Assembly (NCBI GenBank): GCA_029891345.1
Contig: CM057002.1
Coordinates: forward strand, 18,862,295 to 18,926,294
Direction: 5' to 3'
Origin: Dryococelus australis
Lineage: Eukaryota > Arthropoda > Insecta > Phasmatodea > Phasmatidae
DNA: 64,000 nt
The first letter of the stretch is position 1; each line of letters begins with the position of its first letter. A program made the translations under genes and the position numbers. Of the stretch, positions 1 to 10,431 are shown in pieces. The notes under the pieces were generated by a model. It had not been told where the DNA came from and searched no databases. It saw only the letters and a program-made list of their open reading frames with translations.

Positions 1-8
1 ATCGACGT

Positions 9-217
9 ATTGAGAGCCGATGAGGGTGAAGCGAGACGAGATTGGAGCAGTGCCGGAATGAGAGGGCGGGGGGAATGGGGAATCTCCGAGAAAACCCGCC
101 GACCAGCGGCATCGTCCGGTACGATTCCCACGTGCGAAAATTCGGGAGCGACCCCGCCGGGAATCGAAACAGGTTCGTCTAGGTGGGAGGTGAGTAGTCT
201 AACCACTACACAACCAC
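9..217 (-). mobile_element. tRNA-headed SINE, family S1, copy 1
   Basis: Read on minus, this has a tRNA-like head with a B-box-like motif (gtttcgattcccgg) followed by a body shared with copies near 8.1, 21.6, 41.4 and 42.1 kb. The shared body contains gattcccacgtgcgaaaatt, gccgaccagcggcatcgtcc and, at the end distal to the head, gagagccgatgagggtgaag. The left edge is close to the window start. The ORF that crosses it is a by-product, because the other copies do not keep the frame. Inferred Pol III-derived SINE; family name not known to me. Confidence 0.7.
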
Positions 218-598
218 GGATCGTGACGAACTTCGAGATTACGGTACGAGGGGTCCTGTCTTCGAGTTCGGGGCGAGCCACATATATAGTCTATATTTAA
301 TTGTCTCAATAGTGTTGAGTATATCTCTGGTCCCATTTCTAATGGTAGATGTCTCTGTCAACAAGACGTCAGAGCCTATCTACAACCTAAGCTTCCAAGA
401 ACTTCATCAAAGTCATTTGAATCCGTGGAGAGGAAAATAGGGTCATTAGTTATATGGGTAACTTCCTATATTCCCTGCACTCACTTCGACGATCAGTGAT
501 CATAATTGTTTAATATCAGTGTTAGTAAAACTAGTTGACTTTAAGCCCACTAATTGCTAGAGTCTCAACAGCGTCTGTGGCCGAGATCGTTCATTTAA
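218..598. other. no recognisable feature
   Basis: AT-rich sequence between the SINE and the first family A MITE. I see no coding frame, RNA gene or tandem repeat. Confidence 0.5.
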
Positions 599-1012
599 AG
601 GCTGTTCACGATAAAATGAGCACTTTTTAAATCAACCTTAGAAAAAATCACTGCCCCTGCATGCACGGGCACACTAAGCGACATGCGCTCAGTAAAGTTG
701 GTAACGATGGATGGAAAGTAATTCCGTATTTTAACGTCGAATAAAAAGTGTTACATAACAATTTGTGATAACTTAAATGATTTCTTGCGCTGTTATTTTT
801 TAATGCATCGAAGGGTAAAAATACGCAGATTTAAAAAAAATATATTTTAGTTTCTAATAATTTGACAGTTTCACTTGACCGACGCGTGACTGAAGTGATG
901 AGGCTATGGCAATGTTAATCTTACATAAGGCGGAATAATACACAACGTGCATACAATTAGATCTTACTTAAGCAGGGCTTTCAAAAGTGCTCATTTTACC
1001 GTGAACAGCCTA
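599..1012 (+). mobile_element. MITE family A, near full-length copy
   Basis: About 415 bp bounded by inverted termini: left ggctgttcacgataaaatga, right tcattttaccgtgaacagcc, followed by ta. The interior (gtaaagttggtaacgatgga, ttgaccgacgcg, agcagggctttcaaaagtgc) recurs in a dozen copies of this window. The ends agree with a Tc1/mariner-type MITE using a TA target, inferred from the recurring TATAGG...CCTATA boundaries of the best preserved copies. No protein is encoded; short ORFs across it are not conserved. Confidence 0.8.
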
Positions 1013-1446
1013 GATATCATTGTTAGAGACGTGCAAAATTCGCGTTACTGTCCGGTGACACGATAGACTCCACGGACTTATAAACATGCGAGCACAGTTC
1101 GTGGTTTCATTGGCCGCTGCAATGTAATCAACGTCACCTATCTGCTTGATCTCCTCAAAATAGATTGGCCACTCCACCGCTGACCTCGTATTATTGGCTC
1201 AAGAGTTCTCCGAGGCGTACCGAACATATATTTGGCCAATGGCTGAAGTTGGTCAATCGCACAGTAACTTGGAGTTCAGTCTGTCCTTAAAAAATAACTT
1301 GAATTTTGCAGGTCGCTAATTATCGTACCTTGAGTTTCCGGGTTCGAATCCTGGCTAAGCTACTGGCGTATGCGTGTCGGTTTTGCGTTTTAGATAAAAT
1401 TAGCAAATACGCTGTCCCCAACTAGCGTCACGCTATTAAGCACTTA
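1013..1446. other. unassigned, with a tRNA-like B box
   Basis: Mostly featureless. At 1335-1347 a B-box-like motif (gggttcgaatcct) suggests a decayed tRNA-derived SINE head, but no cloverleaf or shared body could be drawn. Confidence 0.35.
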
Positions 1447-1916
1447 TGTTAACACATTGAGGGCCGCACACATTTACCGGCGCTTAAGATGAATTAGAAG
1501 TGAGTCACCTATATCAACTACTGCAAGAACACCGGTTCTGTTGGTGTCTGTGTTAGAACTCACCATCGTCCTATTGGTCCATACCAACCGGACATTACCT
1601 TGTAATTTACAGCACTCATTATTGGCCGGTCATCGACCAATGGAGAGTTGAGCTGATATTAACCCAATCAAATGTCCTTTATCGTATAAAATGATTTATA
1701 AACAATCGTGTCCCTTTAAGTGGCTATAAAAAATAAATTCTATTGTTAATAATATAATTTTTACTGCTCTGTGGTGTTCTTGTGAGGTCAAGTTAAACAC
1801 CAGCAGAATAAAGACTGCACATCAATGCGAGTTTTGTTCTGAACAACAGAACAAAATTCAAATTAGCTTTGCTCGAGCTACACTCGAACATAGTTTGCAA
1901 AGTGTTAAAAACAGTA
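1447..1916 (+). mobile_element. LTR-like promoter-bearing repeat, copy 1
   Basis: A ~470-bp unit repeated in the same orientation at 12.38-12.84 kb. It starts TGTTAACACATTGAGG, carries CCAAT-like motifs near 1635, a TATA box (ggctataaaa, 1723-1732) and an AATAAA about 75 bp further. A 5-bp direct repeat ACTTA occurs on both sides (1442-1446 and 1917-1921). This organisation fits a solo LTR, although the 3' end does not finish with a clean CA. No primer-binding site or gag/pol sequence lies beside it. A SINE-like element is the alternative, since copy 2 ends in an A-rich tail. Confidence 0.5.
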
Positions 1917-1975
1917 ACTTAAAAATTGCTATGGGGTCTCGCGGCTAAATAAGCTTGTAAACTTCGACCTAGTGG

Positions 1976-2551
1976 ACTGCGCTGCTCTCTCAGCAAGGCT
2001 GTGTATACAGGATTGCGCTGCTCTCTCAGCAAGGCTGTGCATACAGGACTTCGCTGCTCTCTCAGCAAGGCTGTGCATACAGGACTTCGCTGCTCTCTCA
2101 GCAAGGCTGTGCATACAGGACTGCGCTGCTCTCTCAGCAAGGCTGTGCATACAGGACTTCGCTGCTCTCTCAGCAAGGCTGTGTATACAGGACTGCGCTG
2201 CTCTCTCAGCAAGGCTGTGTATACAGGACTGCGCTGCTCTCTCAGCAAGGCTGTGTATACAGGACTGCGCTGCTCTCTCAGCAAGGCTGTGTATACAGGA
2301 CTGCGCTGCTCTCTCAGCAAGTCTGTGTATACAGGACTGCGCTGCTCTCTCAGCAAGGCTGTGTATACAGGACTGCGCTGCTCTCTCAGCAAGGCTGTGT
2401 ATACAGGACTGCGCTGCTCTCTCAGCAAGGCTGTGTATACAGGTCTGCGCTGCTCTCTCAGCAAGGCTGTGTATACAGGACTGCGCTGCTCTCTCAGCAA
2501 GGCTGTGTATACAGGACTGCGCTGCTCTCTCAGCAAGGCTGTGTATACATG
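1976..2551 (+). repeat. 36-bp minisatellite, 16 copies
   Basis: Perfect to near-perfect tandem array of a 36-bp unit (gactgcgctgctctctcagc plus aaggctgtgtatacag). The unit holds the near-palindrome ctgtatacag. As 36 is divisible by three and the unit lacks stops in several frames, long 12-residue-repeat ORFs open on both strands; these are arithmetic by-products. Variants (gcgctg/ttcgctg, gtgtat/gtgcat) cluster toward the left end, as expected for local unequal exchange. Confidence 0.95.
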
Positions 2552-2933
2552 AAGGTAGGTGGAGCGCTACACACAGGGGAAAGTACTGTGACGCTCTACA
2601 TAACCTTAGATAAGCACGGGGAAGTGATTTGCATATTACGTGAGAGTAATTCCGGGAAACGACACACGCCAATTGTTCCTGTGGTTTAATGACCCGCGTA
2701 CGCTGTAAAAATTGCTCTGTATTTGTACTAGGAATCCATTGGCAACTACAGTTTCCAGATATATTTTTGTAGCACTACAAACAAATTAGAGTACATTTCA
2801 CAAACATTCGACGTGGAGTGTGTAAAACTAATGTTGAATTTTATCAAGCAAGTTTATCACGAAAATCTAGTTACGTAAAATAATGTGTATGTTTTCTAAA
2901 ACGATGCGCAGTAAGTTGTGACGTGTGGCGAAT
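2552..2933. other. no recognisable feature
   Basis: Unique-looking AT-rich sequence between two tandem repeats; nothing supportable found. Confidence 0.4.
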
Positions 2934-3016
2934 TGTTGCAAGGTAAGCTGGCGTTAGCTCTGTACTGTACCCTGTTGCAAGGTAAGCTGGCGTTAACTCT
3001 GTACTGTACCCTGTTG
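2934..3016 (+). repeat. 39-bp direct duplication
   Basis: Two tandem copies of a 39-bp unit beginning gttgcaaggtaagctggcgt, differing at one base (gttagctc/gttaactc), followed by the first bases of a third. Confidence 0.9.
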
Positions 3017-3023
3017 CTTGCTA

Positions 3024-3345
3024 AAGACTGTTCATCATGATAAAGTGAGCACTTTTGAAATCAACCTTAGAAAAATGTCACTGCCCCTGTCTGCATGTGG
3101 TTAACCTTTTGTGACAACTTAAATTATTTCTTTTGCTTTATATTTTTTTTTAATGCATGGAAGTGTAAAACTGACCAGATTTGTAAAATATTTACTTAAT
3201 AATTTCACATTTTCACTTGACCGACACATGAATAAAGCGATGAGGTCCATAGCAATGTTAATTTTACATAAGGCGGAGGAATACACAACGTGTATACAAG
3301 TAGATCTTAAGAAAGGCTTTCAAAAGTGCTCATTTTACAGCCTAT
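3024..3345 (+). mobile_element. MITE family A, internally deleted copy
   Basis: Left end gataaagtgagcacttttga and right end tcaaaagtgctcattttac, then cagcctat. About 100 bp corresponding to the gtaaagttggtaacgatgga part of full copies is missing, and the right terminus has lost a few bases of the inverted repeat. Confidence 0.75.
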
Positions 3346-3551
3346 AACAAATTTTTTTTGTAAAACATTTGATCAGTTTTCAGCTGCCAGTCCAACGTCG
3401 TCTAAAAAGGTCATTTAGTTAGAAGGCTTATCCACAACCGAGCGATAATCAACTACACACATAACCCTGAGAAACTTTTCGTGTAGCAAGATTATTATAT
3501 TCCCGTTTCTAATACGTTATGTATTTTTTGAATTTTGAAACTGTTAAAACT

Positions 3552-4005
3552 GGAGTTTCTACAGCAGCTTTTAGGCGCGAGAACTCCTGTACGTGACATT
3601 TGAAGCACAGTCCACGTGTGGTTACTTCCAGCATTTCTGAAGCCCTGGCTGTGGAAGTTCTACTTTCAGTCAGTCTGTTCCTTATTCAAAAAAAGCTGAA
3701 CTAATTCTCAACAGTTACACCAAAGGTGCAACGCACCGTATTCGTGTGCGCTCAGTTTAATAATATTTGACATGAGAACTGTATCACACCTACCTTCTCC
3801 CTGGTTTTATTTATATATAATTCAATAATCAAATTTTATAATTTATAGGTAAATATCAGTAAAAGTTAAATTTAAACAAAAATAATATACGTCAACGTTA
3901 ACACAAGTTTAAATAAAACGCGTGCGAGACAAGGCATCTTTGGGAAACAACCAAACACGTTTGATTGATAAAGTGAGAAGAAACCGCGGAAAGGCTATAG
4001 TGGTA
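3552..4005 (+). repeat. dispersed repeat family C, copy 1
   Basis: About 450-bp repeat also present near 6.0-6.4 kb (minus), 10.86-11.25, 15.39-15.6 and 40.39-40.84 kb. Shared landmarks are ggttacttccagc near the start, gcaacgcaccgtattcgtg, ttctccctggttttatt and, near the end, accaaacacg and gaaaccgcg. The best copies start tatag(t/a)ccactcccgg and finish near a ctata, hinting at a TA-flanked MITE, but I see no convincing long TIR. Confidence 0.6.
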
Positions 4006-4077
4006 CACGAGCATTCGATGCATTTTTATCTTAAATAACACGCCGTAAAATGAAGAGGTCGCAGTTAAAAGTTAGTG

Positions 4078-4243
4078 TTAGTGTCGTCCTTATCGCTCTC
4101 TTGCTTCTTTGCCTTGAACGCACCAAACCGGTTCGGGTGTATATGAGGTTAAAATTGTTGTTAGTGTCGTCCTTATCGCTCTCTTGCTTCTTTGCCTTGA
4201 ACGCACCAAACCGGTTCGGGTGTATATGAGGTTCAAATTGTTG
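4078..4243 (+). repeat. 83-bp tandem duplication
   Basis: Two nearly identical copies (4078-4160, 4161-4243) of a unit containing cgtccttatcgctctcttgc and caaaccggttcgggtgtata. Phrases such as tgtcgcccgtattgctccct near 42.99 kb and cgtcgcccttattgcc near 44.13 kb resemble the start of the unit. Confidence 0.85.
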
Positions 4244-4897
4244 TTTAAGAGTTTATCATGTGACATCCTTTTTTGTTGTGATACGAAATAATAGTACGAA
4301 AAAAATATGATAATGTAAGGAAAACACTAAAGAATGAAAATAGTTACAGGATTATCAAGTTTATGTATATTTTTTTTCGTATAAATCTCAAGATGGTACC
4401 TAAGTAATACGTTAGATACGAGCTCAAAATAATTGTTCAGGTCATTGAAATGCCAAGAATAATGTTTCTAGGATATTAAGTATGCCGTCCGGCCGTTTTA
4501 AAATTTTAAATTTTGAGGGAAAATCTTAAGTCAAAATAACTAACATTTAAACTTTTACCGCACGTGAACAAGGTGTAGGTTTCTAAACACTTCAATAAAT
4601 ATTTAACTGAAACAAAACATCGTTAAAATAATATTTTGAAATTTGTACAAATACATATTTTAAGTTAAAATTCTCACAAATATGAATAACTTTATGTTTC
4701 AAATGAATTAGTATTTTAATCAAGTTACTGTCGACTGGTGTCACAAAAGATGAGATATCTTCAAAACTTCTTAATAAATTGTGGTTCTCGAACAGCCGTA
4801 AGGCTGCTGTGACAAAATTGATAGAGGCGGTAGTAGTGCGGTTGGTCTGTGCTCTCTGATTGGTGATCAATTAGCCAATGATGAGGTGGAAGTGGTG

Positions 4898-4928
<31 letters not shown>

Positions 4929-5132
4929 GCGAGTCAGGTTGACAAGTGTGGCGGTAGGTGGACAGGCATTAAAAATCGCCTCTCCCGCTTGCGGCGACAA
5001 ATTCGCTGCATGGCGTCGCGTGGAGGTCGTAATTCAGCAGTCACTTATTATAGATATAGCTACAGACTATTGTCTATGATCACCCGTTTTCGGAGTCTCT
5101 TTATATAGCTCCAACATTGCTGTATTTATCTT
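4244..5132. other. unassigned AT-rich sequence with poly-A tract
   Basis: No coding or RNA feature found. A run of about 25 A at 4903-4928 could be a retroposon tail, but no B box or shared body precedes it. Confidence 0.4.
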
Positions 5133-5412
5133 CAGAGACCTGAAGAATTCGCGGATTCATTTCGGGTCAAGCTATAATCCAAGAACTGTTACGTTCTGGT
5201 TGCTGTTGCAATCGGTACACTTTTTATTTAACACCTCCTGAAGAACTCTAAGCCAATAAGAAACAAGCGGTAAAATGCAGCCTCAATCATCGCCTTGAAC
5301 TGTTGCAGCAAGTGACCAATGAGGATTTTTTTTAAATCTACGCTACGGTACACAAGAAATGTGGAGGAGCCTACCCCACACGTCCACAAACTCGCGAATT
5401 TTTCCGGACTCG
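5133..5412 (+). mobile_element. hAT-type MITE, copy 1
   Basis: Starts CAGAGACCTGAAGAATTCGC and ends with the degenerate inverse (actcgcgaatttttccggac). The same ends bound the element at 27.08-27.32 kb. TATTTATC occurs on both sides (5123-5130 and 5413-5420), an 8-bp target duplication typical of hAT elements, here with two extra bases before the left terminus. No transposase is encoded. Confidence 0.75.
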
Positions 5413-5586
5413 TATTTATCATTACAGAATGAGAGAGGCTGAATTCCGCAAAACCCTTGAGTCATTCTGGGTATGGGTTTCTGTTAAATCACCAAAACAC
5501 ATTGTGATTTGGATGTTGGTGGAAACCAGTAGCAATCAGAGTTTGGCGACCTGCACCTACCACAGGCATACAACCGCAGCTACCAA

Positions 5587-6014
5587 AGGCTGTTCACGAT
5601 AAAGTGAGCACTTTTAAAATGAACCCTAAAAAAAGTCACTGTCCCTGCATGCATATACTTCATGAGCGCACTGAGCGACATTCACCCGGTAAAGTTGGTA
5701 ACGATGGATGGTAAGTAGTTCCATATCTTAATGTCGAATAAGAAGTGTTAGGTATCCATTTGTGATAACTTAACATTATTTCTTTCGCTTTCTGTTTTTT
5801 TTTCTTTTTAATCCATCGAAGTGTTAAAATGAGCAGATTTGTAAAGTATTTACTTTGTTAATAATTTCACAGTTTCTTTTTGCCGACGCATGAATAACGT
5901 GACGAGGCTTATGTCAATGTTAATTTTACATAACGCGGAGGAATACGCAACGCGTATGCAAGTAGATCTTAAGCAGGGCTTTCAAAAGTTCTCATTTTAC
6001 ACTGAACCGCCTAT
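5587..6014 (+). mobile_element. MITE family A, full-length copy
   Basis: Left terminus ggctgttcacgataaagtga, right terminus caaaagttctcattttacac then gaaccgcctata. Internal landmarks (ggtaacgatggatgg, ccgacgcatgaat, gatcttaagcagggctttca) match the family. Its right end lies within about 20 bp of a family C repeat. Confidence 0.85.
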
Positions 6015-6029
6015 ATAGTCAGTTTGCAG

Positions 6030-6430
6030 TTTACTCGCACTTTTCGAATAAAATCTTTGATAAATACACCACATGTACGACGCGTTTGGTTGTTCCCTAA
6101 TTACATATAATATATCATAGGAGTTTTATTCTTGTGTTAAAATAAAAGTACCTAATTTTTGGTTGAATGGAACTATTACTTATGTTTTATCTAAATTTTA
6201 ATAATTCATTTATAATGAATACGAATAAACCAGGGAGAAAAGAGGCGTGTTGTTATTTCCTAGTAAGAAATACTTCTTTTACAAAATATTATTACAGTGG
6301 GTGTCCCCAAATGCGGTGCGTCTTCCCTCTGGAGTGATTTTCTATACTCGGTTAAGCTTTGTTTGCACAAGGCGGTGGATGTTCCCAGAAGTATAACTTT
6401 ATCAGGGCTGCAGAAAAATTGGAGGTAACG
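6030..6430 (-). repeat. dispersed repeat family C, minus copy
   Basis: Reverse-complement match to family C: ccagggagaaaa, aatgcggtgcgtcttccctc, ggttaagctttgtttgcac and aaggcggtgga appear in inverse order relative to the plus copies. Shows that family C is mobile and not a segmental duplication. Confidence 0.55.
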
Positions 6431-6479
6431 ACTACACAGTATTGCTTTGCGAGTAGTGTTTTCTAGCGTAGTGACAAGC

Positions 6480-6540
6480 AGGTGCTGCCATCTACTTTAA
6501 TTTTGACCTTAGGCCACACCACTTTTTAAATATGGCGCTT
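6480..6540 (-). repeat. single unit of the 85-bp repeat found at 10.4 kb
   Basis: Reverse complement reads aagcgccatatttaaaaa, then gtgtggcctaagg and gtagatggcagcacc, matching the unit tandemly repeated at 10.43-10.66 kb over about 60 bp. Confidence 0.6.
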
Positions 6541-7318
6541 GGAAAAATACACGTTTATAACAATTAACCACGAACAACCTATACAGGTCATGGCTAAAGT
6601 TAATTCTACTCAGGTTGGGAGGATTGTTAATATTGTGGAAACTTAACATTTTCGCCGGCAGATAGCGCTGATGATGCATGTGCACAGGTTTCTTCGTTTT
6701 GCATTTAAACAAATGGGGTAGTTGCAATTTTCATAAAATTAGTACAATTTATTTTTAAATCCTCCGAATTGTATTGTTTTTTCAGCTGTGTGAAGAAAAA
6801 AAATTATTATTAGCACTAGGACTAGAAATTAAATACTTTCACATAATCAATATTTTGTTACAAATCCGTATTTAGCAAGACAGTGTATTACAGTTACAGT
6901 AATATGATTAAATATGACGACACAATCTAAATTTTTTTTCGAAGGCAGCTATGTTTCTTTTGCTCTTAAATTCGTATTTTTTTTTCACAAAAATGTAAAT
7001 GATTTCGAATGTTCAGTTCTAAATACAATTATGTGAATAACAGTTACGAAATAAAGTTAATACTTAATATATCGGCGGTTGGGGCAAGTAGGGCCTATAT
7101 TTCATATTTCGAGTCAATTACTAAAATTCATACACGAGTATGTAGAATCATTCCATTTACCAACAGTTTAAAAGCGAGCTCTTTGGAACAGCAGCGCACC
7201 TTGCGGATGAAATATCCCTACGCCAAACTCACGTGGGAATCTCGTCTTGTTCATAACTTGAGTAGAAGGAATCTCAGTCGTGTGCATTGTGGACGACGCT
7301 GAAGACGGCCGCCGCCGT
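6541..7318. other. no recognisable feature
   Basis: AT-rich. The ORFs here have no recognisable motif, and no repeat of this sequence was noticed elsewhere in the window. Confidence 0.4.
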
Positions 7319-7319
7319 G

Positions 7320-7660
7320 TATAGGCAGTTCACGGTAATATTAGCACTTTTGAAAGCCTTGATCACGATCTACTTGAATGCATACTGTGTATTCTTCCAC
7401 CACATGACTGAGTTAACATTGCAATGGGTTAGGTCACTTCATTTGTCCGTCAGCTATGTGAAACAGTGAAGTTATTAGAAATGTAAATATTTTAAAAATT
7501 TGCCAATTCTTACACTAAACAAATTTAAAAAACATGAAGCAAAATAAATCATTTTAGATTTAACGCTTAAGACATGGAACTATTTTCGCCTCCGTCGTTA
7601 CCAACTTTACTGAACAAAATGACAGTCGCTGTGTCTGTTAAAATGCATGCAGAATTACGA
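7320..7660 (-). mobile_element. MITE family A, truncated minus copy
   Basis: Begins with the family terminus (ggcagttcacggtaatatta) and carries the reverse-complement interior (cgttaccaactttactgaac). The other terminal inverted repeat is absent, so the element is truncated near 7660. Confidence 0.7.
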
Positions 7661-8103
7661 AACAGTGTATGTACTACGCTAATCGAATTGGAAAAACTTG
7701 AATACTTTTAAGAAATTTGGGGGAAGTCGACTGACGTAGTTTTTTTTTGTAGGTCTCACAAAGAAAATCGAGTGTTTGTATCACTTCGATTTTTATCTAA
7801 TTGCAGTTGTAAAAGGTAAGGCTGTTTTGTTTGATAAATCAAACGATAGTTATTCAATCTCTTTCATGTTTTACTAACACGCCTCACGTTTCACAATTTA
7901 AAAAAATTACGCTACTAAAGTAAACAAAACGCATGTATAAATAAAGCAACTTTTAAACTGAAATTGCCATCGTTAGATAACTGCTAGAAAAGAATACTGG
8001 AAGAATTTCCAGGCATCTGTGTTCTGTACGAATGAAGCTGGGTAAAGTTGCCTGTGAGTGCGCTCCTCTGTTATTTGTGTGCTAATTGTGTGCTATTGCG
8101 AAT
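7661..8103. other. no recognisable feature
   Basis: No gene, RNA or repeat recognised. Confidence 0.4.
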
Positions 8104-8330
8104 GTAGCCCGGGCTTTAGGGGCAGTGACATTTTCCAAAGATTGACACATAGGAGAAACGGGTTCGATTCCCGGCGGGGTCGCTCCCGGATTTTCGCACG
8201 TGGGAATCTTGCCGGACGATGCCGCTGGTCGGCGGGCTTTCTCTGGGATCTCCCGTTTCCCTCGCCCTTGCATTCCGGCGCTGCTCCATAACTCACCTCA
8301 CTTCACCCTCATTGGCTCTCTAGACCTCGA
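8104..8330 (+). mobile_element. SINE family S1, plus copy
   Basis: B-box-like motif gggttcgattcccgg at 8160-8174, then the shared body: cgcacgtgggaatcttgccg, gccgctggtcggcgggcttt and tcaccctcattggctctc. The stretch before the B box is a degraded tRNA-like head without a clear A box. It ends just before the foldback element that starts at the TTAA near 8333. Confidence 0.75.
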
Positions 8331-8332
8331 TG

Positions 8333-9130
8333 TTAAGTCGAAGCAGAGCAAGTGTCTATGGAGCACTGCACCTATCTGTACAATGTGAAGAGCTCCTAAA
8401 AAAGTAATACAGACACAATGAAAATTGTCAGAAAATGGTGATTTATACTGTACATGAAAGAAGAATATATATTTTTTGGAACATTGTAAAATATTTTACT
8501 AAAACATACTTTTTAAACGTATAAAATTAATCGATCGATAGAGTCCGCATTTTTAACAAATCTGAGCACGTTTCCGTTTTGGATGCTTCGGAAAGCAGAA
8601 TTTACAGAAAATTCTTCTTCAAGAAGGATCGCCAAAATACTTACTGTTATCATGTGTAATAAAATCATAGTAATAACGTATTACATCAATTTTATAATTA
8701 CATTTATTTACGCGAAGTTTCAGCCATAAATGTTTGTGACAAGTGGACGCACATAAAATCAATTATAAAAATTATTTCCTACATTATTATTACAATTTTC
8801 TTACATACAATCATAGTAAATATTGTGACGATATTCAATGACGAAAATTTTCTTGCAAATTCTGGTTTGTGAAGCATCCAGAATGGAAATGCGCTTAAAT
8901 TTTGTAAAAAAATGCGGATGCTCTCGATCAATTAATTTTTTACATTTGAAAAGTATATTTTAGTAAAATATTTTATAATGTTGAAAAATATATACATTCT
9001 TCTTTCATATACAGCAAAAATAACACTTTCTTGACAATTTCCATGGTGTCTGTATTGAATTTTTATGAGTTCTTCACGTTGTATAGCCGGGTGCAATGCT
9101 TCATAGGCATTTGCTTTATTTCATCTTTAA
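8333..9130. mobile_element. foldback element with ~270-bp arms, TTAA at both ends
   Basis: Left arm 8333-8606 and right arm 8855-9130 are inverted copies. Matching landmarks include gcactgcacctat/gcattgcaccc, gaagaatatatattttttgg/gaagaatgtatatatttttc and ttggatgcttcggaaagca/ctggatgcttcacaaacca. TTAA lies at each outer end (8333-8336; 9127-9130). The loop (8607-8854) holds no recognisable protein. Likely a non-autonomous TTAA-targeting element, though the outermost bases of the arms are diverged. Confidence 0.65.
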
Positions 9131-9599
9131 GGGGGCCGCCTACTAGGCGCTAGAAATGTGTTGCATTATGTTGGGAAATCCGTTTTTTTTGACGAAACTA
9201 TTCCACGTGCGTCCAATGAGCAAATTTACGAAAAGAAAACAAACTTCAGGCGATGACGGAATGTCGCTTTCAAGACACTACGCATGTTAGAATCACTATA
9301 TCCAAGCCCTCCAACATAGCTAAAAACAGCCTTTCCCAGAATGCCGTATATCAAAATGTGCAGACCGGATCTACGTGAAACTCGGATGCAATCCTGCATT
9401 GAACTTTGCATTAGACTTTCCATCAGTACACTAATATAGTTGCCGCATAAAGTAACACAGAAAAAACGGTTCGACGAAAGGCTTGCGCGCTGGTTTAGTG
9501 CTTGGCGCATATTGGCGATGTGGCACCTGATGCGTGGGCCAGTGTCGCCTTTAACTTTCGCTCGCTCATGTGCCATGTCGCGTCAGGTAGGCGGCCCCC
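9131..9599. mobile_element. TTAA-flanked piggyBac-type MITE
   Basis: Terminal inverted repeat GGGGGCCGCCTAC at the left and GTAGGCGGCCCCC at the right, directly flanked by TTAA at 9127-9130 and 9600-9603. Perfect TTAA duplication is the hallmark of piggyBac-superfamily insertion. A 116-residue ORF on minus inside it has no recognisable domain. The left TTAA is shared with the end of the neighbouring foldback element. Confidence 0.8.
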
Positions 9600-9697
9600 T
9601 TAAAAGCCGCCTAGATCTCTACTCACTCGCCCAAAGGTTGATTTGCAAAGTGCTCACGAACAGCGGAGTACGAGAGGCAGAGAGGAGGCGGTGGTAA

Positions 9698-10115
9698 AGG
9701 CTGTTTATGATAAAGTGAGCACTTTAAAAATGAACCTTAGAAAAAAGTCACTACCCCTGAATGCATATATTTTAATGGGCGCACTGAGTGACATTCGCCC
9801 AGCAAAGTTGGTAACGATGGATGGAAAGTCCATATCTTAACGTTGAATTAAAAGTGTTATGCAACCATTTATGATACCTTAAAATTATTTCTTTCGCTTT
9901 CTATTTTTTAATGCATCGAAGTGTAAAAATTAGCAGATTTGTGAAGCATTTACTTTCTTAATAATTTCAGAGTTTTATTTGACCGACGCATGAATAAAAT
10001 GACGAGGCTCGTGGAAATGTTAATTTCACACAAGGCGGAAAAATACACAACGTGTATACAAGTATATCCTAAGCACGGCTTTCAAAAGTGCTCATTTTAC
10101 CGTGAACAGCCTATA
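9698..10115 (+). mobile_element. MITE family A, full-length copy
   Basis: Termini ggctgtttatgataaagtga and ctcattttaccgtgaacagc, ending cctata. Full interior present. It lies immediately 3' (in minus-strand gene terms, inside the putative first intron) of the candidate exon at 10.14-10.22 kb. Confidence 0.85.
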
Positions 10116-10136
10116 GCAGTATGTAGAGTAAATTAC

Positions 10137-10221
10137 CTGGGGCGTCCTCGACGATGATGAGGGAGGCGGCGGAGATGGCGACGAGGCAGGCCGCCCCCAG
10201 AGCGGCTGTCGACAGCGTCAT
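10137..10221 (-). CDS. candidate first coding exon of a secreted protein
   Basis: On minus, an ATG at 10221 with context tcgccATGa opens 28 codons that look like a signal peptide: a short polar start (MTLSTA), an uninterrupted hydrophobic run (ALGAACLVAISAASLIIV), then EDAP. The exon would end at a good splice donor, CCCCAG|GTAATT, at 10137/10136. It sits in a GC-rich island (about 10140-10380), unlike the AT-rich surroundings. The remaining exons would lie at lower coordinates; no acceptor or second exon was identified. A GC-rich repeat with a chance donor is the alternative. Function unknown. Confidence 0.35.
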
Positions 10222-10400
10222 GGCGCGAGATCTTGTAGGCACTGGGCACACGTCGACAACCTCGCCGCATATAGCGGCACTAGGCCGGGAGGTGGGGCGC
10301 CCACCACGGGATCTCGCTCTCACCCGACACCCCCTCTCCATTACACCCCCACCCCCCCGACATCGCGCACGCCAGCGCTTCACGCTTGCTCAAATATGGC
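10222..10400 (-). promoter_or_regulatory. GC-rich island, possible 5' UTR/promoter
   Basis: GC-rich, CpG-containing stretch upstream (on minus) of the candidate secreted-protein start. No defined core promoter element could be placed, and the opposite strand also has an open frame of 97 codons. Confidence 0.25.
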
Positions 10401-10431
10401 CGAAGAGATTCAAAGAAAAAGCAAGTTTTTT

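Noticed and set aside
1976-2551. CRISPR-like array
   Set aside because: No unique spacers, units are contiguous and the DNA is eukaryotic.
1919-2672. Long ORFs of 183-247 codons on both strands
   Set aside because: They are produced by a 36-bp stop-free tandem unit and differ only by frame; no unique protein sequence.
9226-9576. 116-codon minus ORF as a transposase
   Set aside because: It fills the interior of a 469-bp TTAA MITE, shows no DDE motif and is far too short for a piggyBac transposase.
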